64,000 bases of DNA from Chitinophagaceae bacterium (GTDB taxonomy: Bacteria > Bacteroidota > Bacteroidia > Chitinophagales > Chitinophagaceae): NCBI GenBank assembly GCA_016699815.1, contig CP065012.1, positions 682,001-746,000 on the forward strand, written 5' to 3'. The notes beneath the pieces were generated by a model that was not told the DNA's origin, searched no databases, and saw only the letters and a program-made list of their open reading frames with translations. Positions 24,518 through 32,067 of this stretch are shown here, piece after piece (positions within the stretch are counted from its first letter, which is position 1; each line of letters begins with the position of its first letter). Both the position numbers and the translations under genes were made by a program.

Positions 24518-26506
24518 TTATTTTGCAGCGGGTATCGAGTCTGTTCTTTTAACGCCAAGTTTAAAACTAATAGGAACATTACTGCCCTTGGGTGAAACCC
24601 TGATATAGCCAGACATTTCCTGGTGCAATGCAGAACAGAAGTCTGTACAATAGAATGGGAAAATACCGGTGCGTTCAGGAACCCATTTTAATGTTACTGT
24701 TTCACCAGGCATTACTAATAACTCACCATTATTAGCGCCTTTAATGGCAAATCCGTGTGGCACATCCCAATCCTGCTCAAGGTTGGTAACATGAAACAGT
24801 ACTTCATCTCCTACTTGAATACCTTCTATATTATCCGGAGCCAGGTGCGACCTGATAGCAGTAATATAAATATGTACTTTATTTCCTTCTCTTACCACTT
24901 TTGTTTCAGCTTCACCTTTGGCAACATACGGATGTTTATTGGTTTTGATGTCAAAAATCTTCACTTGTTTGTCCTTAATCAATTCTGCTGGTATTGCCTG
25001 AGCATAGTGTGGCTCACCAATGGTTGGATAGTCAAGTAATAATTTCATTTTTTCTCCGCTAATATCGTAAAGTTGTGCACTTTGAGATAATTCTGGGCCT
25101 GTGGGCAGGTAACGGTCTTTGGTAATTTTATTATAAGCAACTAAATATTTCCCAAATGGTTTTTTAGTATTTCCTCCGGGAACCATTAAGTGGCCTACTG
25201 AATAAAATGTAGGTTGCCTGTCAATTACTTTTAAATCTTTAATATTCCATTTCACCACTTCTGATGAAACAAACATAGAAGTATAAGCATTACCCTTATC
25301 ATCAAACTCTGTATGTAATGGGCCTAAGCCTGGTTTTTGTACTTCGCCGTATAATGCTGCTTCGTATTTAATAACCGGTAAGCCGGAATATTTTTCCTGT
25401 TCAAATGCTTTATCGGCAATAGCTTTTTGAATTTTATCGAAGCTAAATACGGGTAGCAATGCCGCTAATTTACCACTGCCCACAATGTATTCACCAGTTG
25501 GGTCTACGTCGCAACCATGCGGCGATTTAGGGCAAGGGATGAAGTAAACAATATCAGGATACTCAGCCACATCCAGCACGGTTACTTCATTTTTCATTTC
25601 ACTGGATGCAGTATGTGATTCCTCATTAAACTTATTATGGGCATATTTTACCGCTTGTTTTTTGCCTTTACCGGCTTTAATATACTCTTCAGCCTTTTTC
25701 CAGTTTACCGCCATAATAAAGTCCTTGTCATTCTTAGAAGCATTTACTTCAAGTAAGGTATTGGCTTGTTCTGTATTATAAGTACTGAAGAAAAACCAGC
25801 CGTTGGATTTTCCTTTACCTGCTCGGGCAAGGTCAAAGTTTACACCTGGTGTTTTTAACTGAAAAGCGATATTCATTTCGCCATTATCTTTATTAACACT
25901 TACAAAACTAATGTGGCCTTTAAAGTTTTCTTTATAGGTATCAATAGGAACGTCCCCATTTACATCATCACCAGGAACACTAAAACGGGTACCGGCAACA
26001 ATATACTCAGAGTTTTCTGTTCCAAAAGGCGAGCTATGGTTACCCCCGCTATTAGGAAGCTCCAGTATTTCTGCAGTACGAAAAGTGGTTAAGTCAATAC
26101 GTGCCAACCTTGGGGTATTGTTACCATTTACAAAAACCCATTTACCATCTGCCATGCCATTGGTCATTGACATTTCAACGTGGTGTAAATCATCCCAGGG
26201 CACAAAACCATGTGAGGTATTCAACATAGGTTTGGTTTCTTCGCTATATCCCCAGCCTTTTTCCGGATCAACAGAAAATACAGGGATTACACGAAGTAAA
26301 CGACCGCTTGGAAGTCCATAAACTGCCAATTGGCCACTGAAACCACCGGAAACGAAATTGTAGAATTCGTCATACTTACCGGGTGCCACATAAACTTTTG
26401 ATGCAGCATCACCACTCACAGCAGTACCAGTATTTTTTGGCTTACAGGCGCTAAAATATAGTGCTGTTATAGCCAACATTAATAATGGGGATTTTTTAAT
26501 AAACAT
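24518..26506 (-). CDS. nosZ: Nitrous-oxide reductase, clade II (Sec-type)
   Basis: NosZ reduces N2O to N2 in the periplasm with electrons from c-type cytochromes. The 662-residue protein has no twin-arginine signal; it begins MFIKKSPLLMLAITALYFSA with C21 as a lipobox, as in clade II enzymes. The CuZ region shows DDLHHVEMSMTNG (H108, H109). The C-terminal cupredoxin domain has the CuA ligands C620, C624, H628 and M631 in CTDFCSALHQEM, after VPHGFAIKGANNGE. It is downstream of the cytochrome c gene and upstream of the NosL-D-F-Y genes. No nosR or nosX is seen, which agrees with clade II organisation. Confidence 0.97.
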   Translation of the reverse strand: MFIKKSPLLMLAITALYFSACKPKNTGTAVSGDAASKVYVAPGKYDEFYNFVSGGFSGQLAVYGLPSGRLLRVIPVFSVDPEKGWGYSEETKPMLNTSHGFVPWDDLHHVEMSMTNGMADGKWVFVNGNNTPRLARIDLTTFRTAEILELPNSGGNHSSPFGTENSEYIVAGTRFSVPGDDVNGDVPIDTYKENFKGHISFVSVNKDNGEMNIAFQLKTPGVNFDLARAGKGKSNGWFFFSTYNTEQANTLLEVNASKNDKDFIMAVNWKKAEEYIKAGKGKKQAVKYAHNKFNEESHTASSEMKNEVTVLDVAEYPDIVYFIPCPKSPHGCDVDPTGEYIVGSGKLAALLPVFSFDKIQKAIADKAFEQEKYSGLPVIKYEAALYGEVQKPGLGPLHTEFDDKGNAYTSMFVSSEVVKWNIKDLKVIDRQPTFYSVGHLMVPGGNTKKPFGKYLVAYNKITKDRYLPTGPELSQSAQLYDISGEKMKLLLDYPTIGEPHYAQAIPAELIKDKQVKIFDIKTNKHPYVAKGEAETKVVREGNKVHIYITAIRSHLAPDNIEGIQVGDEVLFHVTNLEQDWDVPHGFAIKGANNGELLVMPGETVTLKWVPERTGIFPFYCTDFCSALHQEMSGYIRVSPKGSNVPISFKLGVKRTDSIPAAK

Positions 26507-26633
26507 AAATGTAGTTTTATACTTGAAAATTATAGTTTCCTAATTCAAAAAAATGCAAATCTTACCCTATCGGCTAATTTTTTCAATTTTGCCGCCTTTA
26601 AAAAAAACGAACAGTCTTATATACTTGAAACTT

Positions 26634-27122
26634 TTATTTTGCTCCGTCGTTTTGGCGCATGAACTCTACTAATTCCCTCGCCTCTAAATCCACCAGATTT
26701 TGATTGGGCATACGCACCAGGCAAATTTCCAGTTGTGCCTGCAATTCCGGATCTTTATCAATCATAGGATCGGGGTTAGTAATAAAGTTCATAATCCAAT
26801 ATGGGGTTTTCCTTTCAGTAATACCTTTCCATCCTGGCCCTACAAGCTTTTCATCGCTGGTTTTATGACAGGAAAAGCATTTTGTTTCAGCAACTGATTT
26901 GCCTTTTGCAGCCATAGCAGCATCCAAAGGGCCTATGGTTACATTGGTTGAATCAAACTTACCTTCCCCACGCTTAGGATCATAATCAGAAGTTGTTCCT
27001 GTAGTTGCTTTGGGTTGCTCTGCAGATGTTGTATCGGAAGCTGGTTTTGTATCAGCACCACCACAGGAAATAAAGAACATAATGCCTAAAATGCCTATGC
27101 CTGTTATGATTAGCTTTTTCAT
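26634..27122 (-). CDS. Lipoprotein cytochrome c of the nos cluster
   Basis: A 162-residue monoheme cytochrome c with a lipoprotein signal (MKKLIITGIGILGIMFFISC, C20). A spacer rich in Ser/Thr/Pro is followed by the heme motif CFSCH (C82, C85, H86) and the axial methionine M138 in VRMPNQN. Clade II nos clusters commonly encode such cytochromes beside nosZ as electron donors. The ATG at 27122 is chosen from the lipoprotein signal; an upstream ATG (27149) would overlap the -7 box. It is the first gene of the cluster, 127 nt before nosZ, with the regulated promoter upstream. Confidence 0.93.
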   Translation of the reverse strand: MKKLIITGIGILGIMFFISCGGADTKPASDTTSAEQPKATTGTTSDYDPKRGEGKFDSTNVTIGPLDAAMAAKGKSVAETKCFSCHKTSDEKLVGPGWKGITERKTPYWIMNFITNPDPMIDKDPELQAQLEICLVRMPNQNLVDLEARELVEFMRQNDGAK

Positions 27123-27148
27123 TTTTATTGTTTTTATTAATTTGAGCA

Positions 27149-27193
27149 CAAAAGTAAACAGTGATTATGAATTATAGTATGATTGTAGTCATA
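27149..27193 (-). promoter_or_regulatory. nos promoter with Crp/Fnr-type palindrome
   Basis: On the minus strand TACTTTTG (27156-27149) fits the -7 consensus and lies 26 nt before the cytochrome c ATG. No -33 TTG element is seen at the right distance. Instead the palindrome TATGA-N6-TCATA (27178-27193) is centred about 42-44 nt upstream of the predicted start of transcription, the position of a class II Crp/Fnr activator site. Weak -33 plus activator site is the expected design of an inducible promoter. Confidence 0.55.
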
Positions 27194-27425
27194 TTATTAT
27201 AATATTTTTTTATATAAATCGCAGATATTGATTAAGTTATACTGGTAGCCAAACTCACTAAAAAAATAATTTTTAAATATGGTTTTATCTGCCAAAATAA
27301 TACTGGTTTAAGCATTTTTTACTAAAAATTAAATGACAATAATCATATAATTTAAACTTTAATTCCAGCGTATCCAGTCATTTTTAAATTACTTTACATA
27401 CTTGCAAACCTCTCCTTTTAAATAC
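27194..27425. other. AT-rich intergenic region, no gene seen
   Basis: Together with the promoter this leaves about 340 bp without a gene between the cytochrome c start and tRNA-Pro. The 27194-27420 part is very AT-rich, has stop codons in all frames and shows no convincing RNA fold by eye. It may hold further upstream regulatory sites of the nos promoter. Confidence 0.5.
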
Positions 27426-27454
27426 AAAAACGCCTTTCATAAAAATGAAAGGCG
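27426..27454 (-). terminator. Terminator of the tRNA-Ser/tRNA-Pro unit
   Basis: Inverted repeat CGCCTTTCAT / ATGAAAGGCG with a 4-nt loop and, on the minus strand, a following T tract. It lies 12 nt beyond the 3' end of tRNA-Pro. Confidence 0.8.
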
Positions 27455-27466
27455 CTTGAGATATAG

Positions 27467-27541
27467 TCGGGATGGCAAGATTCGAACTTGCGACCTCCTG
27501 GTCCCAAACCAGGCGCGATAACCGGGCTACGCTACATCCCG
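27467..27541 (-). tRNA. tRNA-Pro (anticodon TGG)
   Basis: The minus strand folds as a tRNA: acceptor CGGGATG/CATCCCG with discriminator A, T arm with GTTCGAATC, and an anticodon stem CCTGG/CCAGG closing a loop TTTGGGA, anticodon TGG. CCA is not encoded. It lies downstream of tRNA-Ser in the same orientation and shares a terminator. Confidence 0.95.
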
Positions 27542-27644
27542 AACATTTGTATATCAATAATTTAAATCCTCTAATCTCCGCTTAAAATTAATAACCTTTA
27601 AGCTGCCTTATTGTTTGATACTGCTTATCAGCTATCAAATACCA

Positions 27645-27734
<90 letters not shown>

Positions 27735-27865
27735 AAATACAATCCCTTTTTTGAGGGCTGCAAAAATACAATTCCAAATTATAATGCCCAAATCATTTTC
27801 GGGGATTTACGTAAATTAAAAACCGGGGATTTAACCCCGGTTGATAAAATTTACTTTTATGAAAT

Positions 27866-29302
27866 TTACATAGCTGCTAATTGTACCTTTTGCTGTAATT
27901 CCAATACACTTTCTTTAAATAAAGTGTCGGTATCCATTAAATCTTTTACAGTTTGGCAACTATGAATTACTGTAGTATGGTCCCTTCCGCCAAAATGTTC
28001 GCCAATGGTTTTTAACGAGTTTTTGGTAAATGCTTTAGATAAGTACATCGTAATTTGCCTTGCCTGTACAATCTCTCTTTTTCGTGTTTTTTGCAACAAC
28101 TTATCGTAGGGCACGCCAAAATATTCGCATACCATTTTTTGTATTGCATCAATAGTAATTTCTTTACTTGACGACTTCACAAAGTTGCGTAATACTTTTT
28201 TTGCCAATTCGAGATCTATTTCCCTTTTATTAAGCGAAGATTGTGCCAATAATGATATCAATGCACCTTCCAACTCCCGTACATTACTATTAATATTATA
28301 GGCTATGTATTTAACCACTTCTTTGGGCATATCAAAGCCATCCTGCTTCATTTTAGTTTCCAGAATTTCTATTTTGGTTTCGTAATCGGGGCTTTGCAGG
28401 TCGGCGCTCAATCCCCATCGAAAACGGCTTAATAAACGTTCCTGCACACCTTCCAGGTCTTTGGGGGATTTATCGCTGGTTAAAACCAGTTGTTTACCGC
28501 TTTGGTGCAAATGGTTGAAAATGGAGAAAAAAGCATCCTGCGATTTTTCTGCCCGGTTAAAAAACTGGATATCATCAATGATTAAAATATCTATCAACTG
28601 GTAAAAATGAATAAAATCATTTATTGCATTGTTCTTACTGTGATCTATAAACTGGTTGATAAATTTTTCTGAACTTACATAAAGCACCACTTTATTAGGA
28701 TGAAGCCTTTTTATTTCGTTACCTATTGCCTGGGCAAGATGCGTTTTACCCAAACCTACGCCGCCATAAACCACCAAAGGGTTAAAGGAAGTGGCGCCGG
28801 GCTTTTCTGCAACAGTTTTACCTGCCCTTCGGGCAACCCTGTTACAATCGCCTTCTATAAACGATTCGAATATATAAGCACCATTAAGCTGCGAATCTAT
28901 TTGCACCTTTTTTAATCCCGGAATTACAAATGGGTTGGTTACTTTATGATTGTTGATTGCCAAAGGAAAATCCATTTCATTATTAGGATATTGCCTGTAG
29001 CCATGGCCGGGCACATCCATAGTGAGTGGTTTATTTTTGCTGTTGCCACTATCTACCATTATCCTGTACTCCAATCTTGCTTCTTTACCTAATTCCCTTT
29101 TTAGTGTTTTAGCTAATAGCGATACATAGTGTTCTTCAAGATATTCATAAAAAAACTGGCTGGGCACCTGTATAGTTAAAACTTTTTCTTTTAACGCTAC
29201 CGGCTTAATGGGTTCAAACCATGTTTTAAAATGTTGCCATTCTACAATATCCTTTATTATCTCCAAGCAATTAGACCAAATTTTATCAAACGCTTTCTCC
29301 AT
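27866..29302 (-). CDS. dnaA: Chromosomal replication initiator DnaA
   Basis: DnaA binds the origin and opens it for replication. The 478-residue protein has domain I (FDKIWSNCLEIIKDIVEWQ), a linker to about residue 140, the AAA+ domain with Walker A YGGVGLGKTHLAQAIGNE and Walker B LIIDDIQFFNRAEKS, and domain IV with the signature FGGRDHTTVIHSC. Length is typical. The start ATG at 29302 gives the usual N-terminus. Neighbours are tRNAs and a DUF3127 gene rather than dnaN/recF, as is common in this phylum, and I see no cluster of DnaA boxes beside it. Confidence 0.97.
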   Translation of the reverse strand: MEKAFDKIWSNCLEIIKDIVEWQHFKTWFEPIKPVALKEKVLTIQVPSQFFYEYLEEHYVSLLAKTLKRELGKEARLEYRIMVDSGNSKNKPLTMDVPGHGYRQYPNNEMDFPLAINNHKVTNPFVIPGLKKVQIDSQLNGAYIFESFIEGDCNRVARRAGKTVAEKPGATSFNPLVVYGGVGLGKTHLAQAIGNEIKRLHPNKVVLYVSSEKFINQFIDHSKNNAINDFIHFYQLIDILIIDDIQFFNRAEKSQDAFFSIFNHLHQSGKQLVLTSDKSPKDLEGVQERLLSRFRWGLSADLQSPDYETKIEILETKMKQDGFDMPKEVVKYIAYNINSNVRELEGALISLLAQSSLNKREIDLELAKKVLRNFVKSSSKEITIDAIQKMVCEYFGVPYDKLLQKTRKREIVQARQITMYLSKAFTKNSLKTIGEHFGGRDHTTVIHSCQTVKDLMDTDTLFKESVLELQQKVQLAAM

Positions 29303-29808
29303 TACAATTAATGTAATTTATATATTGAGTTATTATTTTTTTTCTTCCGGTGGTTCTCTGCTAAAAATGTACTGATACAGGAAAAATTTTCGGCAGGACA
29401 GCGAATATCAAAATAAATTGTTGAAAAAAAAATTTTAATTTCCTTTGATTTCTCCCATTATTACCCGTACCCTCATAATTAAGCATTTTTATACTTAATT
29501 CCTCTCCATGGAAACCTAATATGGAAACGCCTCTTAGCTTATTATTGCCGGCAAAATAATACAGCCCGGAAAAAAATATCATTCTACAAAAAAAATTAGG
29601 AATACTACTTATTTTGGCTAACTTTAAAATTACAATGCTCCCAACTTTTCCACATTCTTTTTTAAATAAAGTAAGATGGGATGGGCATAAAAAACTAAAG
29701 TAATGATAAGTACATATTGTAACTTTGAAAAGGCTTTAATTTGCCTTATATTAAAATAAAGGTACCCTTCTTAAAAAGATACCTGCAAAATTTTTAAAAT
29801 CATTTTAT
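29303..29808. other. 506-bp intergenic region between dnaA and the DUF3127 gene
   Basis: AT-rich, divergent promoter region. One DnaA-box-like TTTTCCACA occurs at 29646-29654, but it is single and one base off TTATCCACA. A -7 box TAACTTTG for the plus-strand gene lies at 29720-29727. A 73-codon minus-strand reading frame (29361-29582) has no recognisable features and is not called. The region shows no clear origin architecture. Confidence 0.5.
29720..29727 (+). promoter_or_regulatory. Putative -7 box of the DUF3127 gene
   Basis: TAACTTTG matches TAnnTTTG. It is 81 nt upstream of the ATG at 29809. No clear -33 element is seen. Confidence 0.35.
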
Positions 29809-30198
29809 ATGAGTTACGAATTAACGGGGAAATTGGTGGCTAAATTTGATGCCGTACAAAAAACTGAAACATTTAAAACCCGGGAATTTGCCGTGGAAAA
29901 AACCGATGAATTTAATGGACGTACAGCGGTAAATTATGTAAAGTTTCAGTGCGTGCAGGATAGAACAGCCATTATTGATAAAGTAAATATTGGAGATGAC
30001 ATAAAAGTATATTTCAATATTAAAGGTTCCAAATGGGAAAGAGACGGTAAAACAAATTATATCACCAACCTTGACGCATGGCGGATAGAACAAATTTTAC
30101 CAACGGGCAACAAATCACAAACGGATAGTGAATATATGGAGCCGCTGGATACTTTTACTGCCACAAACCAGGATGCAGTAGACGACCTTCCCTTTTAA
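29809..30198 (+). CDS. DUF3127 family protein (OB-fold, SSB-like)
   Basis: A 129-residue cytosolic protein. MSYELTGKLVAKFDAVQ, KTREFAVEKTDEF, VNYVKFQCVQDRTAIIDKV and VYFNIKGSKWERDGKTNYI fit the Bacteroidota family DUF3127, which is predicted to have an OB fold like single-stranded DNA-binding proteins. The C-terminal tail is acidic and ends DAVDDLPF, strikingly like the DDDIPF tail by which SSB recruits partner proteins. A nucleic-acid-binding role is therefore plausible but unproven. It is a stand-alone gene. Confidence 0.85.
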   Translation: MSYELTGKLVAKFDAVQKTETFKTREFAVEKTDEFNGRTAVNYVKFQCVQDRTAIIDKVNIGDDIKVYFNIKGSKWERDGKTNYITNLDAWRIEQILPTGNKSQTDSEYMEPLDTFTATNQDAVDDLPF

Positions 30199-30340
30199 AA
30201 GGAATTTAAACGGATAAACCTATAATAATTTTCTTTTTTACGAATTTTAGAATAACTATCTAACCTCGTAGCAAATTTCAATTTTTGGATTTCCTTTTTC
30301 AAAAATTGTCAGTGGCAACGGGTTGCAACCTACACAACCA

Positions 30341-31918
30341 ATGCAACAAAAACTTTCTATTAAACTTTTACCTTCACAAGCGGCAAATGAGCTCTGTATA
30401 AAGCAAGCTATTTTTGATGTTTTGCCTGTAAATCAATCTGCTTTAAGCGGTTATTGCATCCATAAAAAATCTATTGATGCCCGTGGCAAAAAAGTTTTTA
30501 TCAATATTTCGCTTACGGCATATATTAATGAACCACCCCAACGGCTTTCCCATTTTAAGCCACAATTCAAAATACCCGGCCCCGATGCTAAAAAAGTAAT
30601 TATTATTGGTGCCGGGCCTGCCGGCATATTTGCCGCTTTAAAATTGCTGGAAGCGGGTATTAAGCCCATTATTATTGAAAGGGGAAAAGATGTAAGAAAC
30701 CGTAGAAGAGACCTTGCAAAACTGAATAAAGAAGGAATATTGAATACCGAAAGTAATTACTGCTTTGGCGAAGGTGGTGCAGGAACTTACAGCGATGGCA
30801 AATTATTTACCCGAAGCAGCAAAAGGGGCGATATTCAAAGGATATTACAGTTGTTTGTTCATTTTGGTGCACCCGAAAATATTTTATTTGAAGCTCATCC
30901 ACATATTGGCACCAACAAACTCCCGGGTATTATTACTGCACTAAGGGAATGCATCATTATCAATGGAGGTGAAATATTATTTGAAAAAAAATTAATTGAT
31001 TTTAATACCTCCGGCAATACGATTATCAGTGCCGGCACATCTGATGGCGGTTTAATATTGGCTGATGCTTTTATTTTAGCCACCGGCCACTCCGCAAGGG
31101 ATATTTTTTTGCTGCTCCAGCAAAAAAAATGGCTTATTGAAGCCAAGCCTTTTGCCCTTGGCGTACGTATTGAACATCCTCAAATATTAATTGACAGTAT
31201 CCAATATCATTGCGCAGTAAGGGATAAATACCTGCCGCCGGCTTCCTATTCCATGGTGCAACAGGTAAATAATAATGGGGTATTTTCTTTTTGCATGTGC
31301 CCGGGTGGCATAATTGCCCCGGCATCTACAGCCCAAAATGAACTAGTGGTAAATGGATGGAGCCCATCTAAAAGAAATAACCCTTTTGCCAATAGCGGAA
31401 TGGTAGCAGAAGTAAATGATAATACATTAATGCAGGATAAATATTATAAGGATGCCGTAAACAATAATGATCCTTTGCGTTTTATGCATTTTCAGCAAAT
31501 GCTGGAACAGGAATGCTTTAAAGCAGGATCTGGTAAATTTGTTGCCCCGGCTCAAAGAATGCAGGACTTTGTTCAAAAGAAAATTTCACCGTCGCTTCCC
31601 CAAAATTCTTATTTACCGGGAGTCAATAGTTCAGCCATTCATGAAATCCTACCCGCAATTTTATCCAATGCACTTAGCGGGGCCTTTCAATCATTTGGAA
31701 AAAAAATGAAGGGTTATTTAACCAACGAAGCAATTTTAGTTGCCACAGAAAGCCGTACAAGCAGCCCGGTTCGTATTCCAAGAAACAAGGAAAATTTACA
31801 GCACCCGCAAATTAACAATTTATATCCCTGTGGAGAAGGCGCTGGCTATGCCGGCGGTATTGTAAGCGCTGCAATGGATGGCGAAAGAGTAGCAATGGCT
31901 ATAGCAGCCTGCATTTAA
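30341..31918 (+). CDS. FAD-dependent oxidoreductase
   Basis: A 525-residue protein with an N-terminal domain (residues 1-85) followed by a Rossmann FAD site VIIIGAGPAGIFAALKLLEA, the ERGKDVRNRRRDLAKLNKEG segment and a conserved GEGGAGTYSDGKLFTR loop. ATGHSARDIF and the closing YPCGEGAGYAGGIVSAAMDG complete the FAD-binding pattern. It belongs to the large uncharacterised FAD-dependent dehydrogenase group found in many bacteria; the substrate is unknown. The ATG at 30341 is preferred to a TTG 18 nt upstream. Confidence 0.88.
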   Translation: MQQKLSIKLLPSQAANELCIKQAIFDVLPVNQSALSGYCIHKKSIDARGKKVFINISLTAYINEPPQRLSHFKPQFKIPGPDAKKVIIIGAGPAGIFAALKLLEAGIKPIIIERGKDVRNRRRDLAKLNKEGILNTESNYCFGEGGAGTYSDGKLFTRSSKRGDIQRILQLFVHFGAPENILFEAHPHIGTNKLPGIITALRECIIINGGEILFEKKLIDFNTSGNTIISAGTSDGGLILADAFILATGHSARDIFLLLQQKKWLIEAKPFALGVRIEHPQILIDSIQYHCAVRDKYLPPASYSMVQQVNNNGVFSFCMCPGGIIAPASTAQNELVVNGWSPSKRNNPFANSGMVAEVNDNTLMQDKYYKDAVNNNDPLRFMHFQQMLEQECFKAGSGKFVAPAQRMQDFVQKKISPSLPQNSYLPGVNSSAIHEILPAILSNALSGAFQSFGKKMKGYLTNEAILVATESRTSSPVRIPRNKENLQHPQINNLYPCGEGAGYAGGIVSAAMDGERVAMAIAACI

Positions 31919-31976
31919 CAGCCGGCATTCTTTCAAAAAAAATCAATTTTACCTTAAATTAATTATCAACAAATCT

Positions 31977-32007
31977 ATTGGGTTTGTCCACATTTTATAT
32001 AACTTTG
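31977..32007 (+). promoter_or_regulatory. Promoter of the T9SS-sorted protein gene
   Basis: ATTG (31977-31980), 19 nt, TAACTTTG (32000-32007): a textbook Bacteroidota promoter, 60 nt before the ATG at 32068. Confidence 0.65.
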
Positions 32008-32067
32008 ATAGCTCCCCACCTATATAAACGATCCTGTAATTAGTTTTTATTACTTTAAATTAATTGT

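Noticed and set aside
29361..29582. 73-codon minus-strand frame upstream of dnaA
   Set aside because: No motif, no promoter or start context, composition typical of AT-rich intergenic DNA.
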